Shown in pieces: positions 23,157 through 37,000 of a DNA stretch of 64,000 nt. The stretch's first letter is position 1. Each line of letters opens with the position of its first letter. This stretch comes from Riptortus pedestris (Eukaryota > Arthropoda > Insecta > Hemiptera > Alydidae): assembly GCA_019009955.1 (NCBI GenBank), contig CM032231.1, forward strand, positions 46,279,001 through 46,343,000, in the 5' to 3' direction. The position numbers and the translations under genes are program-made. Under the pieces are notes generated by a model that did not search any database, was not told where the DNA came from, and saw only the letters and a program-made list of their open reading frames with translations.

Positions 23157-26100
23157 CTGAAAAGTAATGTAACTATTATTTATGTTTGTATTTAATACAT
23201 TTCAAAACACTTGATCCATTCATTCTTGTTCATGTCCCAAATTGATCTACCTTGAGTAACAACTTGCTGGTAAATTAAGAAACCTTGGCATTAGATTGTT
23301 CAAAGTTACAGGCCAAAGCCTGCTTCCCTTTTTGCACATTATTACTTCTCTGGAGAAATGGTGATATATGTAAACATTTTTTAATGCAATAAAAAAGATC
23401 TCCAGGTCTCACCAACACTCTTTATGGTCTTAGAGCAAACACTTCACTCTCCTGGGCACTACAATGATAACTTTAAAATTATTCTTCTAAGTCAATATAA
23501 TCATAAAATCTAGCTGGAGAAAACAAACTTATGATAATAAGTCTTAACCTATGTAATCATAAGTTAATATTCTACTGCTAGGTTTTATGTTTATATTGAC
23601 TTAGGAGAATAATGTTAAATTTAGCATTGCTAATGTTCTGGAGAGCAAAACGCAAAAAGGTGGAAGCAAGTTTCTCATTATAAAGCAAGTCATTCATGCT
23701 ATTTCATTGTCAGCCATAGTATTTGAAGCGTAATTACGAACCATGTCAATTAAATTCAAGCTGCTTGTCATAAATTTACTGACCATACAATGTTGGGAAA
23801 TATATTCTTTTAGATATGAAATATTTTATGCCCAATTTGTTATCTAGTAATGCCAAGTACAAGTTAAGAAATTAAAGCAATTGACTCAATATTTAAATTC
23901 TACAGGACTAACTTACAGAGAACTATGCTATCGAAATTTCACCATATGCAAAACAAAACTTTTTCAAGTTGCTCTCTTATTGAGATGAGGAGGGCTGGTT
24001 GCTTAAGTTTAATTCTGTGTTATTGGTTATTAGGATTTTGTCAAAAAGCACAGTGTGTTTTATACCATTTGTATTTTTGAAAATTTCCACCCTTTGTTCT
24101 GTCAGATGAGGCATCAAATGGTAATGACCACTTCTGGACTTGAAACCAATGTTGCACAGGTGTTGAAAAACTTTACTTTGGATACTTCTAGTTCTGAAAT
24201 ATTTTTCTGTGCGCTTGTACATGGAACTTGTTTGACACCCTTTCTGAGTCAGTTCATTGAGAGATGGATCTACAGCAACTACTATGATATTCTCTTTCAA
24301 GAGTAAAGTCTCCTCTCTTAAATTTGTATACTACCTCTGTGCACCAGGGGTAGACCCTGTATCTGTCCCTTATACTCAATTGGTTTTAGGGAGCATATCA
24401 CTTGCTTTGTGTTCTTTAAGACTAACACAGTTTTTAATATTTTAGGAATAATATGAAAAAGGTAAAGACTACAAATCATTATTTATCAATTAGAGAAGAA
24501 AGTTATAGGCTTTTGGATAAACCAGCTATTTTATTTATTAATTCAAAAAAATGAGTTCTACTAACAAAAAAAAATTAAAAATATTTTTTTTGTTCTTATT
24601 TATTTTCATTCACTTTAAGCAAATACGATTAATCGGGTCAGGTTATCTACAGGTTACCACCCTTTTCTAGCCTTGATGTGACTAAGAATTTTATTTAATG
24701 ACTTCATCAGTAAATAAATTCCTATTGCCCAGATAGGGATCAAATCCAAAACATTCATTAAGACCAACACCTTAATTCACATGGCTAACCTAAGCCCCAA
24801 AAATATATTTTAATGAAGTAACTTACCACACAGCATCACAAATGGCAGGAAGCTGCCCATTGCCAGATAAGTTGCACTTCTTTCACTCTCACAAACGCAA
24901 GACACAACAAATCCTGAAACCATTGTGGGGTACAACTATTACAGGTAATAACAACTATTAAACAATTATAGGGGAATTATTTCAATTTAATTCTGATTTT
25001 GAAAGATATTTTTGTAATTTAACAATTAAAACTCTTTCCTTACCGTATGACATTCCACAAGTCCCAGCAAGGACAATCAAGACCATAATCCAAATGATGT
25101 TTCCGTGATTTGTGATTCCAAATATGATGAGTGCAAATACTATGACCAACACAGACTGACAGAATACCACTAAAAACTGAGTCACAACATGAGAGCTCAA
25201 AATTTCTAGTCCAGTTATTCCTAAAAAACAAAAATATATATATATAATAAATATATATTTGAACTATTTCTATTCCTTAATGACTCATGAAATTGGTCCT
25301 GGTGCTTCTAAATATTAGGAATTTTTATATAATTATATAGTATTCCCTTATATAATAATATCTCCAATTTACATCCAGAGAACATTGAAATTAAAAAATA
25401 GGGGAGTAGAATACATAACATACCTGACACTAAACACCTCTCTAAAATTCCTTCATTTCGTTCTATTAGCATAGTTCCTGATGTCAGTGCAACTGCCAAG
25501 AAAAATATGACTCTGAAAAAAAAATACACCATTTAATTTTTACTAATTATGTGAAATACAGCAGAAGTGTTAATTTTCCTTGAATGTAAGGGGGCATTTT
25601 TTATTCTGGATTTCAATCATTAAAAAAATACGCTTTATATATATACACACACATGCATGCATGCACACACACACACACAAACACACAATTATTGGCTAAT
25701 CTATTTAAATGAATCCCTCATGTTTGTCTGAAATTTCATTTAAATACAGTATAAATTATGGATCAGGCCATTCCATCTGCATGTTCACCTCTTAACTTAA
25801 AGAAGACAAAAATGATTGTAATGAAATTTCATATTTGTGAGTTACACCATAGTAAGAAATAACCTATTTGAGAATTCAATTTTACAATAAAAGTGGGGAT
25901 TTTCTTAGAAGACACATACATTTCTTTGTTGATTAAGTTTGCTAGACAAATTTTAAATAATAAAATGTACTTAAAATATATTTATCAGATTCAGAATTCT
26001 ACTTGCTAAATAGAAATTACATGGATACCTGAATAGAATTGAGATTTTTACTTCCTTGTACAAAGGAAAGAAAATAATGCAATTACGATCATTTTTGATT

Positions 26101-27332
26101 TTCAAATTTGAAAGGAATTACCATTTTCGTATATTTTTAGTATGTACCTCACATAACTAAATAATGACTACCTTTAGTACATTGAAATTTCATATTCAGG
26201 ATTGTTATGCACCTTCCTCTTGATCAAATTTGACTAAGGAGAGGGGCGTTTAGAGGCGACATAAATAAATAAATATTCTAATAATTGCAAATTCCTTCTT
26301 GCTTTTTTTTTTATTATAGATGCAAGGAATTGATATTTTAAATAAGTACAATTTATGCTTTGATAAACTAACATCATGTGTTTTTCAAAAAATTTCCTCA
26401 ATTGTCTATCGATCCTACCTAGTAAGTGACAAAAATGAGGTCTGTTCAAAATTACACGCACACGCACTCACACATGCACACACACACACATATATTTTGT
26501 CTGTTACCGCTCCAGCGATCGCAATTTTTGTTTTATTGTTACAAAATTCGATATATAAGCTGTTTATGTAAAAAGAAAGATCAAGTTCGTTATCGGCTGA
26601 AATCTGACTTGGGGGGGGGGGGTTAGATTAGAGAAATTTCAAAAAATTTTCGTTCTTACACATCGAATCAAAGAATGTTATAAAATCAATCTTATTACAA
26701 ATTTAATGTTGTCATATACATATTTTCTCTATCATGAATATTATAAATTTAAATACTAAATATTGTTTTCATTGAACTTATGCCATGCGTAACATGCAAA
26801 TGTGTTGTGTGATGATGTCATCATGTAAGATTTTACTTTCTTAACTCGTAAATGTTTATTTTATATATACTATACTCAATATTTAGCCATTTCAGTTGAT
26901 ACTAAATATCATGTTTGTTATTAGCTGAAATCAGACTTGGAAGAGGAAGGGTTTAGAGAGGGGGGATTCAAAAATTCCAAATTATAATGAATAGATTTGT
27001 GAAATTTTATAGAACCATTCATGTGAAACTATTAATGCTCAACAATAGTTGTTCTAAACACTTTTGCGTAACTCAAGTATTAAGTGAGATATTCTATTTT
27101 CTTGATTTCAGTCGGAATGAGATTACTAGTGTGTTACACCAGCATGTGGGAAATCAGCTCAGTTTACGAAGCTACTGTGTGACAGACTTTTTGGTCATCT
27201 CCTAGGTAGGATCAATGGACATTTGAGGAAGTTTTTCAAAAATCGCGTCTTGAGTACAACCTCAATAGCTGATTTCCCTGAAGGGCTAAATCTGCTAAAA
27301 TGTAAATATATCGGTTAATAATCAAGATAGTG

Positions 27333-27389
<57 letters not shown>

Positions 27390-27603
27390 CATTTATAGAA
27401 CATTTAATTTGCAATAAGATTTGTTCTACACTCATTTTCGGTCCAAAGTATAATAATGGAGATATTTGGAATTTTCAAAATTCCCTCTCCCCCAGGTTCG
27501 ATTTCAGCTGTTAATGGACATGATCTTTATTTTTACATAAAACGTTTAAATATCAAGTTTGGTAATGATTAAACAACAATTGTGACTGCTAGAGCGTTAA
27601 CAG

Positions 27604-27637
<34 letters not shown>

Positions 27638-27645
27638 GCGCGCGC

Positions 27646-27684
<39 letters not shown>

Positions 27685-27939
27685 CTTTTTGGAGTTTTGG
27701 TCAATGTTGGTGAAAAAATCGTAGCTTATGCCGATATTTCGAGAATCTTTATTTTCTCTTCTTCAGGAGGACTAAGTGCAATAGTTATGTGGAATAGTTT
27801 TTAAGTATCTTTAGTCTTGCCCTGAAGAAGAGAAAATACAGATTCTTGAAATATCGGCATAAACTAAGATTTTTTCACCAAAACTTCAAAAAGAATAACA
27901 ACACCATATATAAATATAACCTGGTCGAAAACATTAACA

Positions 27940-28003
<64 letters not shown>

Positions 28004-31000
28004 CATTTTGAACAGGCCTCATTTTCATTATCTCTATGTAGGATCGATGAGAATTTGAGGAAATTTTTCAAAAATGCTTCATGAGTACAATCTCAATAAC
28101 TGATTTCCCTAGAAAGGAAGGGTATTTTTAAGTGTAATGAAAAGCAAGCAAGAGATTATTTAGTGATGAAGTTCATGTAATGTTAACATCTTGATGAGTA
28201 ATCATTTTTATCTCAATCTGTCAAGCTTGTCCATTAACAAAACTTATCAGACACAACAAAAGATATCTAAAGCTTACGTAAGCATGACTCCTGGAGCAGC
28301 AAAGTCAGTGAAGTTGGGAACTTGAGGTCCATATACAGGATCATTCATCTGGAAAAGAGAGTAACAATTTATAATTATGTATTTCAATTTACAAAAAAAG
28401 TTGTATGGCACACCAGATAGGATGAGATAGGGGAAGATGCAGGCAAAGGCAAGGGTAAAGGATGACTTGTGGGAGGATTCTAGTTGCAGACCATACTGAA
28501 TGGTTTGTGATGGTGGCAGAAGCCCAGTTAGTGCAAGGAATACAGCACCTAGGAGTAAATAGGTAGATATATCAATTTTCATCCTTGGAATCATTTTGTG
28601 TTCTAAAATTTGTTATCGATATCTGTACAGATAGCTCATCAGAAGCAAAGCTCAACTAATGGAATTGCATTGTGATCCTGGCATCATCTGCTCTATAAAA
28701 CAGAACAAGCTGAGATGTTTAGGATATGTTAAAAGAATAGAACCCATCAAACTGCCTAAGGAGATACTATATGGTACAGCAGGAGGAAGTAGAAAAAGAA
28801 GAAGGAGGTTCAGGCAGTGGTGGACTAATAATGCCTGGAGAGGGAATTGTGGAGGATTAATATCCATAATTGGAGCAGGCTGGGAACTGCACTGAATAGT
28901 CACAAACAATGAATGCAGAGGGAAGGTTCTTCAAGAACTGTAGCACGAGGTGAGTAATTTAAATAAATAAATAAAATAAGTTAATATATTACATCCTATT
29001 GAAATAAAATTAAAGAGAAGCTAAATAATATTGTGCATTTAGCTTGACATTCATTTTTTTTTTCTCTTTCTCTTGAGATTACATATAAATATCACAATTT
29101 AGTATATTTTGTTCTTGAATAAAACATCACTCTCTGGATAGATAATATTAAAAATGAATTATTATCAATTTTGAACCACTGTCAATTAATTGTAGCTCAA
29201 AAAAACAACCAAAAGTTTCTGAACAATTGTAGTTTTTATTTTTTCAACTAATTCTTTCCTCTCAATTTAAATTTGCATAAAACTTTTTAATTAAAAAAAA
29301 ATCATTTTCTTAAACCTAGCTTTTACATATGGGCCTATTTTACACCTAGCACTTTAATTACATACAAACCAGAATGAGAGTTTATGAAGAGATGCTCAGA
29401 CTTTAGTTGTGGAGGTTAGTAGCTTTGTGTAGTGTATAGTAGAGAGAATTGAGTAGGAGAGTCTTAATTCTTTCTCTCTATCTGCTATTGATAAGTCAAA
29501 GGAAAAAATGATTTCCCACCTGCTGGAATACCACACTGATGCCATCATACCAAATTCAATTCTCTATTTAAGTTAATAAGCCTATATAAACATGACTTGA
29601 AATTTATGTTAAACGTGAGATGATTAAGTGAAATTCTCATGAGTAGGAGAGGTGTTTTAGACAAAGAACTAGAATTAAATATCATTCTTTATATTTGAGT
29701 TGCAGAAAAAAAAATAGAATTCAGGAATTGTAGAACATTAAATGGTTAACAATACTAATTATATACAATTTTTTAACTTATTATGGTTTTTTAATTTTAA
29801 CCCCTCCAACCCCCCCCCCTCGTGGAATGGGTACGACAAAGTTTCTAGTGGTGTTATGAGTATACTTTGTATTGGATTCCAAGGATGTCCCAGATTTATG
29901 ACCAGGATTTTTAATTTTTGAGATTGTGGGAATTAAAATATATAGATTTGGACTACTTTTAATAACCTTATCCATACCCTCGATTTATTACTGTTCTCTG
30001 TTTTACTCTACTATGATGACTTACATAACCTATTTTGTTAAAGAGGTTACCTTCATAGGCAATGCTAGTGCAGCTTCAGGAACTTCACATATCCTAGACA
30101 TATCTTTTGCTAAATTTTCTAAAGATAAAAGAAGATCTCTTTGTAGCATGAATGATATTTGGTGATCTGAAAATTAATTGAAGAATTTAAGCTGGTGGAA
30201 ATATACAATCAAATTTAATTTACATTTCTTTAGACAAGAAGATATGACTTACTAGACATATCAAGATGAACATCAATTTCACTTCCCAATAGAATAGACT
30301 GATTAGCATCTTTACCAAGTTCAAGTCGAGATGCAAGATTTTTGGAAAAGTTAGAAGGAAAATCTAAAAATCCCCAGGCCCAACCATTCAGAACTGCATG
30401 TTTCGCTTCTTCAACATCTGAATAAGGAACCTATAAAATAATAAGCAATAGAATTCAAATAGTTTGGAGTTGTATTATTTAATATTAAAATTAATAAAAT
30501 CATTCTTTTTTTAATATTAATGTTCAAATCAAAGGTGATTGGGTTGAGGTAGATGGAGGTGACCACATGAGGTTCACGAGCCACTTAATTCCCTTTTTGT
30601 GAGCAGTGTAGTATGAGCAGAGTATTATTACAATAAATACTAATCATAGCATATAATGTAATTATATAAGAAGTAAACAAAACATATTTGCTGACAGCCT
30701 ACCCAGCCATTTTACTTTGGGACTGGAAATAGGCTTGAGGAATAGTCCAATACAGAGGTATTAATTATTTAATTAACTTCAATTAAGATATGTATAAAAT
30801 ATTCATATTTGGCAACTTTATTCAAAATGTTTATAATATTCATCAATTACTTTTGTAAAATATTTTGATTCAAATGCAATTTCTCATTTAAAAATTATTA
30901 TTTTTTATTAGCGTACACTTTTTGCTACCATGGCTAATTGGGATGGGTTATCTACAGGTTACTACCCTTTTATAGCCAAGGTGGGACTAAGGATTTAATA

Positions 31001-34000
31001 AAAAGCTTTACTTAATTTTGTGAATTATTAAACATTATTGTTATACTAATTTAAGTCCCTCGAAGGTCTGATATTTAGAGCCAGAAAATATATGGGGTTA
31101 CATTTTCAACAAAGAATATGTGTAAACTATTAATTTGCACATTAATTACTATTGTTTTGATAATAGTTGAGGACTATAAGCATTATTTTTTTTTTTTTAA
31201 AGATACTAGTTAATCCCAGCACAGCAATGTTTGGGGCTCAAGTAAGCCATGCGTATTAAACCAAGGGTCTTAATACACTTGGTAAACCTAGAACTGCTGG
31301 TTAGATTCCCATGTGGTAATAGGATTACATTTAGAGATGGACTCGCTAAATACAATTCTTTTTCCAACCCTCGCTAGAAAAGTGTAATAACCCATCCCAT
31401 TTAGCCATAGTAGCATCGATAGAAGTTAATATATAACATTTTTAACTATGTATCTAGCCTAAACATCTGTAAATACTTACAATAGTTTGATTCCTTTTTG
31501 ATAAATGATCAAGGTACCGACAGCTAAGTCGTTCATAAACACAACTGCTGTTATAAGAACACAAACCCTCGAATGGCACTTCATGGTTTACAACTCCAAT
31601 GTGTAAGCCAATTGGGTCTCTACCAATAGCCCAACAGAAAAAGCAAGTTTCCATAATAGGCATTCCAATTATAAAAATCATTACCCTGTAATCATTGTAA
31701 AATAATTATTAGTTTTACTTATTGTGGTAAAAAAAAAGAAAGAAAAAAAAGGAAATATCTTTCCAATAGGGGCTTAATTAGTATGGGCACATCTTCAGGT
31801 AACAATCATATTATAATTTATAGTGTTTTAATTTATTAGAGTTTTTATAATCAGAACTTATTGAGAATTTTGAGCTGGAAGATTGTCCATGATTCATTTT
31901 TGGGAGACTGGGTGAGTGAAAATTGAAAATAGGATACACAGAAATAAAAAACAAAAAACAATGAAACCATAAGTGTAAAAATATAACAATGAAACTGTTT
32001 TTTTGGGGGAAAAAAAAATGAGCAGAATGCATCAGATATAATAAATGTGTTCAAAACATTTTGTAAGAAATTATGAAGAACCTGTGGATACCTTTGATTA
32101 CTATTATGGTTATTAAATTAAATTACTAACAATATTAAGAAGTTCATTTAACTATTAAAAACATCTTTTTCTAGTAAAAGAACTGATATAATGCTATGAA
32201 ATGGTTAGTTTTCTGAATAAGGAAAGATCAAATCAAAACTGGAATTTCAAAATACGCCCTGTAATAAATGAATGTTTCCCTTTTATAATTGTATATTTAT
32301 TTAATGTTTTTATAATGTACTATTATTTTATCACATACCCAATATTCCTGAACATCCATAAGAAATTTTTCCAGATGAGTGCTTTCATGTGGTGAGGAGT
32401 CCAAATAGATGTTAACATTTCTTTCCACGAGAAATCCACTTCTTCATTAGGTGGCAAAGGGTCTGACTATTGAAATAAAGGAGTAATTAAATTAAAGTGA
32501 ATAGAGTGTGGTCTGCTTTTTTTTTGTAGACTTATAAGTATGTCTTTTCTATGGAAGTAAAAAGAAATTGAAGTAAATAAAGACCTTTACTACTACTACT
32601 AAAAACTAGCCTAACTCACTTGTTCTGGGCTAATTATAGCTGGAGCGCTGGCTACACTCATGTTGTCTCCGAACTCTCCACTAATTTCAGTATTTTCAAA
32701 TGCATCATTTACATGTCCAAGTTCCTAGAAAAAAAAGGAAGATAATTGGATAAATCTTTATTACATGACTAATTTACTCTTTATTGCGAGAAATATTAGA
32801 ACACTATTGAAATTAAAAAAGAACTAATTTTGAGGTAGGAGAATAACTTCAAAATAATTTATTGTATTGTACATTTATTGTACATGTATTGTCAACAGTA
32901 TTCTTATTTCTATCCTGATTTTTTTTTAATTTATAGTTTCCTGTCATATTTTGCCTTTAGATTGTAGACAACTGATTCCTTTTCTTGTTATAACAAATTT
33001 TGAGAAAACATCATCTTTGTTGGCAATTTTAAATAGTTTTTGGCTCATTCAGTTACTAGATAAAATAAATTTCAAACAATCAGTAGCAAATGGCAACAAA
33101 TATAAGGAAACCCAGCTATCTGAGAATATCAAATCAACTGAATAATAAAAATTTCCTAAGATATGAACCTGTTTTTTGCACAATGAAGTACTGAAGGGTT
33201 TGGGAAAATGATTAAACAGATGACTTTGGATAAAAACTTCTATTTGAAAAAGCAGCTACAACTCAAGATAACATGTTGTGATAGATTACAAAAATCCCCG
33301 CCAGAGTGCTCTCTGTTCCCAGCTGTTTTTCCAGGACCCGGTACATTTGATTGGAAATATTGATCACAAAATAACCAACACTTCCCCTTGAGCGATATTT
33401 CCAAAAACAATACAATTTACTTTGTAAAACAATACAATTTACTTTATAAGTCCAAAACACTTGAAAAAATATTCATGTTTTTCCCTACTTAAAGGTTTCG
33501 TCAAAATATCAGAGAGCATTTCTTCAGTGGGCATATGCTCCAGCACAATATTTTTATTGTTGACATGTGTTCTCAAAAAATGATGTCTAACATCTATATG
33601 TTTAGACCTTTGACTCGTAACTGAATTTCTTGCTAGATGAATTGCACCCATATTATCACAAAAAATCTTTGTTGGAAAGTTGTAACAATTTGGCTCAATT
33701 TCATTCATTAAAACTTTTAACCATAAAGCTTCCTGAACCGTAAATGACAATGCAATATACTCACTTTCAACAGTTGAAAGTGAGACTGTACTCTGTTTCT
33801 TAGTACTCCAAGAAATTAAACCATTCATAAATTTAAAACAACTTCCAGTTATTGAATGTCTGTCATTAACTTGATTTGCCCAATCCGCATCACTATAACA
33901 TTCCAATTCTTGATTTCCATGTTTAGAAAATTCCAATTTACAATTTTGAGTCCCTCTCAAATACCTAAAAATCCTTTTAACTTTAATCCAATGACTCTTT

Positions 34001-37000
34001 TTAGGTTTTTTACAAAATCTACTCACATGATTGACTGCAAAACATATGTCGGGCCTCGAAATTTGGCAAAGATAAAGTAAACTTCCTACCGCCTCCAGGT
34101 ATGGCACAGATGCAGAGCAGTCCTCATCATCCTCGGGGTCCTTCTGTCCGTGTTCCATCGGAGTAGACACAGGCTTCGCTTCAGCCATGTTGAAGCGCTG
34201 TAGGATTTTCTCAGTATAGGCAGATTGGTCAATCCACAGTTTCCCAGTGGCTTCGTCTCTTGTAAGGTTCATGCCAAGGCAGTTCTTCGCCTCACCCAAG
34301 TCAGTCATACCATACTTTGTTTGAAGTTCTCTCTTCAACTTGGTTTTCAATTCCTCTTTATTAGTAAAAATCAACAAATCGTCGACATATACTGCTACAA
34401 CAATATAGTCGCTATCAACACTCCTGTAGTAGATGCAGGGGTCGGCCTCTGACTGTGTGAGTGACAGCTCTGTCAAGGATTGATGAAGAGTTTGATTCCA
34501 ACACCTTCCACTCTGTTTTAGTCCATACATGGACTTCTTTAGTCGCCAAACACGATTCTTGTGCTGCTCTGCTGCTTCTGGAGGTGTAACATAAATCTCC
34601 TCCTCCAAATCACCGTGTAGATATGCGGTTTTAACGTCCATGTGAAAGACCTTCAAATTTTTCTTCACAGCAAGCACGAACAAATATCTTAGTGATGTGT
34701 ACTTGAGAACGGGGGAGAAAGTTTCTTCGTAGTCTATGCCAGCACGCTGAGCACACCCCTTCACCACTAATCGAGCTTTGAATTTAGGGTTTTCGCTATC
34801 TGGATTTTTCACTTTGAATACCCATTTGGCTTGTAAGGGTTTCTTCCCTGTAGGTAACTTTACCCAGTCATATGTCTTGTTTTTCTTAAACGAATTCAGT
34901 TCGTCTTCCATCGCCAATCTCCATTGCTTGGAGTACGGACCTTTGAGCGCCTCATCTGCGGTCAATGGTTCTTCAATGGGGTTCAGTGCAGCTAGATATG
35001 TGACGAAATCACTCATATCTTTTGGTTTCGGCACACGACTGGATCGTCGAACCTGAGGTGAGTTCTCCTCCTGGATATCTGGCTCGCTAGAGACAGATCC
35101 TGGCACTGAATCATCAGAATCGGTCTGACGGTCGTATCCTGATTCCGTATTCTCATCAGAAACGTCCTCTTGTGAATTGGTTGTATCCTGGAGAGCAGGC
35201 GGCTCATCCACATCTAAAAATACTGACGTAGTAGGCAGCTGTCGAGGCTTATGTCTTTCTTGGTTTGAAGTTTCAAGAAAAACAACATCTCGACTCATAG
35301 TAACCTTCTTCGTTTCAGGATCAATTAATCGATACCCTTTGATTTCCTCTGAGTATCCGACAAAAATGTATTTTGCCGATTTAGGATCCCATTTTCTTCG
35401 GATTTCCTTGGGAACTTGTGCCATAGCCGGACATCCAAAAATCCTCAAGTGAGACATATCAGGCCTCTTACCATACCACGCTTCATATGGAGTCCTCCCG
35501 ACAACAGCCTTTGTCGGTGCGCGATTGTTGAGGTAAACGGCTGTAGAAACAGCTTCTGCCCAATAGCTTTTGGGCAAACCAGCATCCTGTAACATAGTGC
35601 GAGCCTTCTCCACAATGGATCTGTTGGCTCGTTCAGCCACTCCGTTACTCTGTGGCGAGTACCTAACGGTCAGTTGATGCCTGATTCCTGCAGAAATAAG
35701 TCCAGCTTTGAACTTTGAGTTGACGAACTCAGTCCCATTGTCAGACCTCACACACTTGATTTTCTTCCCTGTCTGAGTTTCAACCAGAGCCCGAAATTCA
35801 GCAAAAATATCACTCACTTTGTTCTTTTCTGAAAGAAAATACACGAATGTGTAACGAGAGAAGTCGTCAATTAAGGTGAAAAAATATTTACTTCCACCTA
35901 TGGATAAATTTTCCATGGGTCCACATAAATCCATATGTAGAACTTCCAAGATCTCCTTTGCTCGGCTCTTACTGGCTCTGAAGGGTAGTCGAGCATGCTT
36001 CCCTAATAAGCAGACTTCACATGGATCATCATTAGGTGTTATTTTATCAATACCTGTACACATGTCTTGAAGTAGGTTCATCCCCTTCCTGGAAAGATGT
36101 CCTAAACGTCGATGCATTAGGGAACCTGCATCTTCAGCGAAATAGGTAGGTAATATTCTGTCCTTCATGGTATCAAGCTTGTAGATCCCATTCTTCCTTT
36201 TAGCTGTGGCTAATACTTCACCATTAGGGTCAATGACCTTTCCCATTTCTTTGGTGAATATGACCGAATGTCCCTTATCAGTAATTTTGCTGACTGATAA
36301 TAGGTTAGCACCTATACCTGGCACGTAATGTACATCATGCGCTACAACGCTATCAGCCTGTCCATTAACTATCATTGAAATGTTGGTTGTACCAACAGCC
36401 TGAGCAGATAAATTTACATTATTTATTGTCGAAATTTTTAAATCTGAATCACCAGATACATTGTCTAGTATATCTATGTCATTGACTAGGTGAGAACTGC
36501 AACCCGAGTCAAGAAAAAAATCTACACTGTTGCTAGTGTCATTAGGTCTAGACATGTAAGCAAAAAATGCTTTACCTTTGGGTTTTCCTTGATTTGAATT
36601 TTCAGTAGAATCTTGTTTCTTACGATCATGGGTCTCCATCTTCTTGGTACGGCACTGTGAAGCATAATGTCCCCTTTTGTGACATGCATAACACTCAATT
36701 TTATGTTTTCCTTTGCCTTTGGAACCCTTCCCCTGGGAGAACAATGCTGTCTCACTACTGGGTGTATGTGAATGTGCGGGAGTCTTCACATCCTAGAGAA
36801 TTTTTACTTTAATCGAGTCTCCTGTGATTTTCAGTCCCGAGCTCTCTAAACCCATGATCATTGGCTTGTATTCATCAGACAAGCCCGCCAATAAAATTGT
36901 CCCGAGCCACTCATCATCCACTTTGAAGCCAATATCAGTGAGCCTCTGTGATGTTGACATAATTTTATTGACATATTCTTCAACTGAAGAACAGTTTTCT

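Noticed and set aside
31811..32054. Hydrophobic ORFs in ABCH intron 8
   Set aside because: Low-complexity T-rich sequence, no splice sites or family match.
33856..35452. Plus-strand ORFs inside the Copia
   Set aside because: Antisense shadows of the pol frame.
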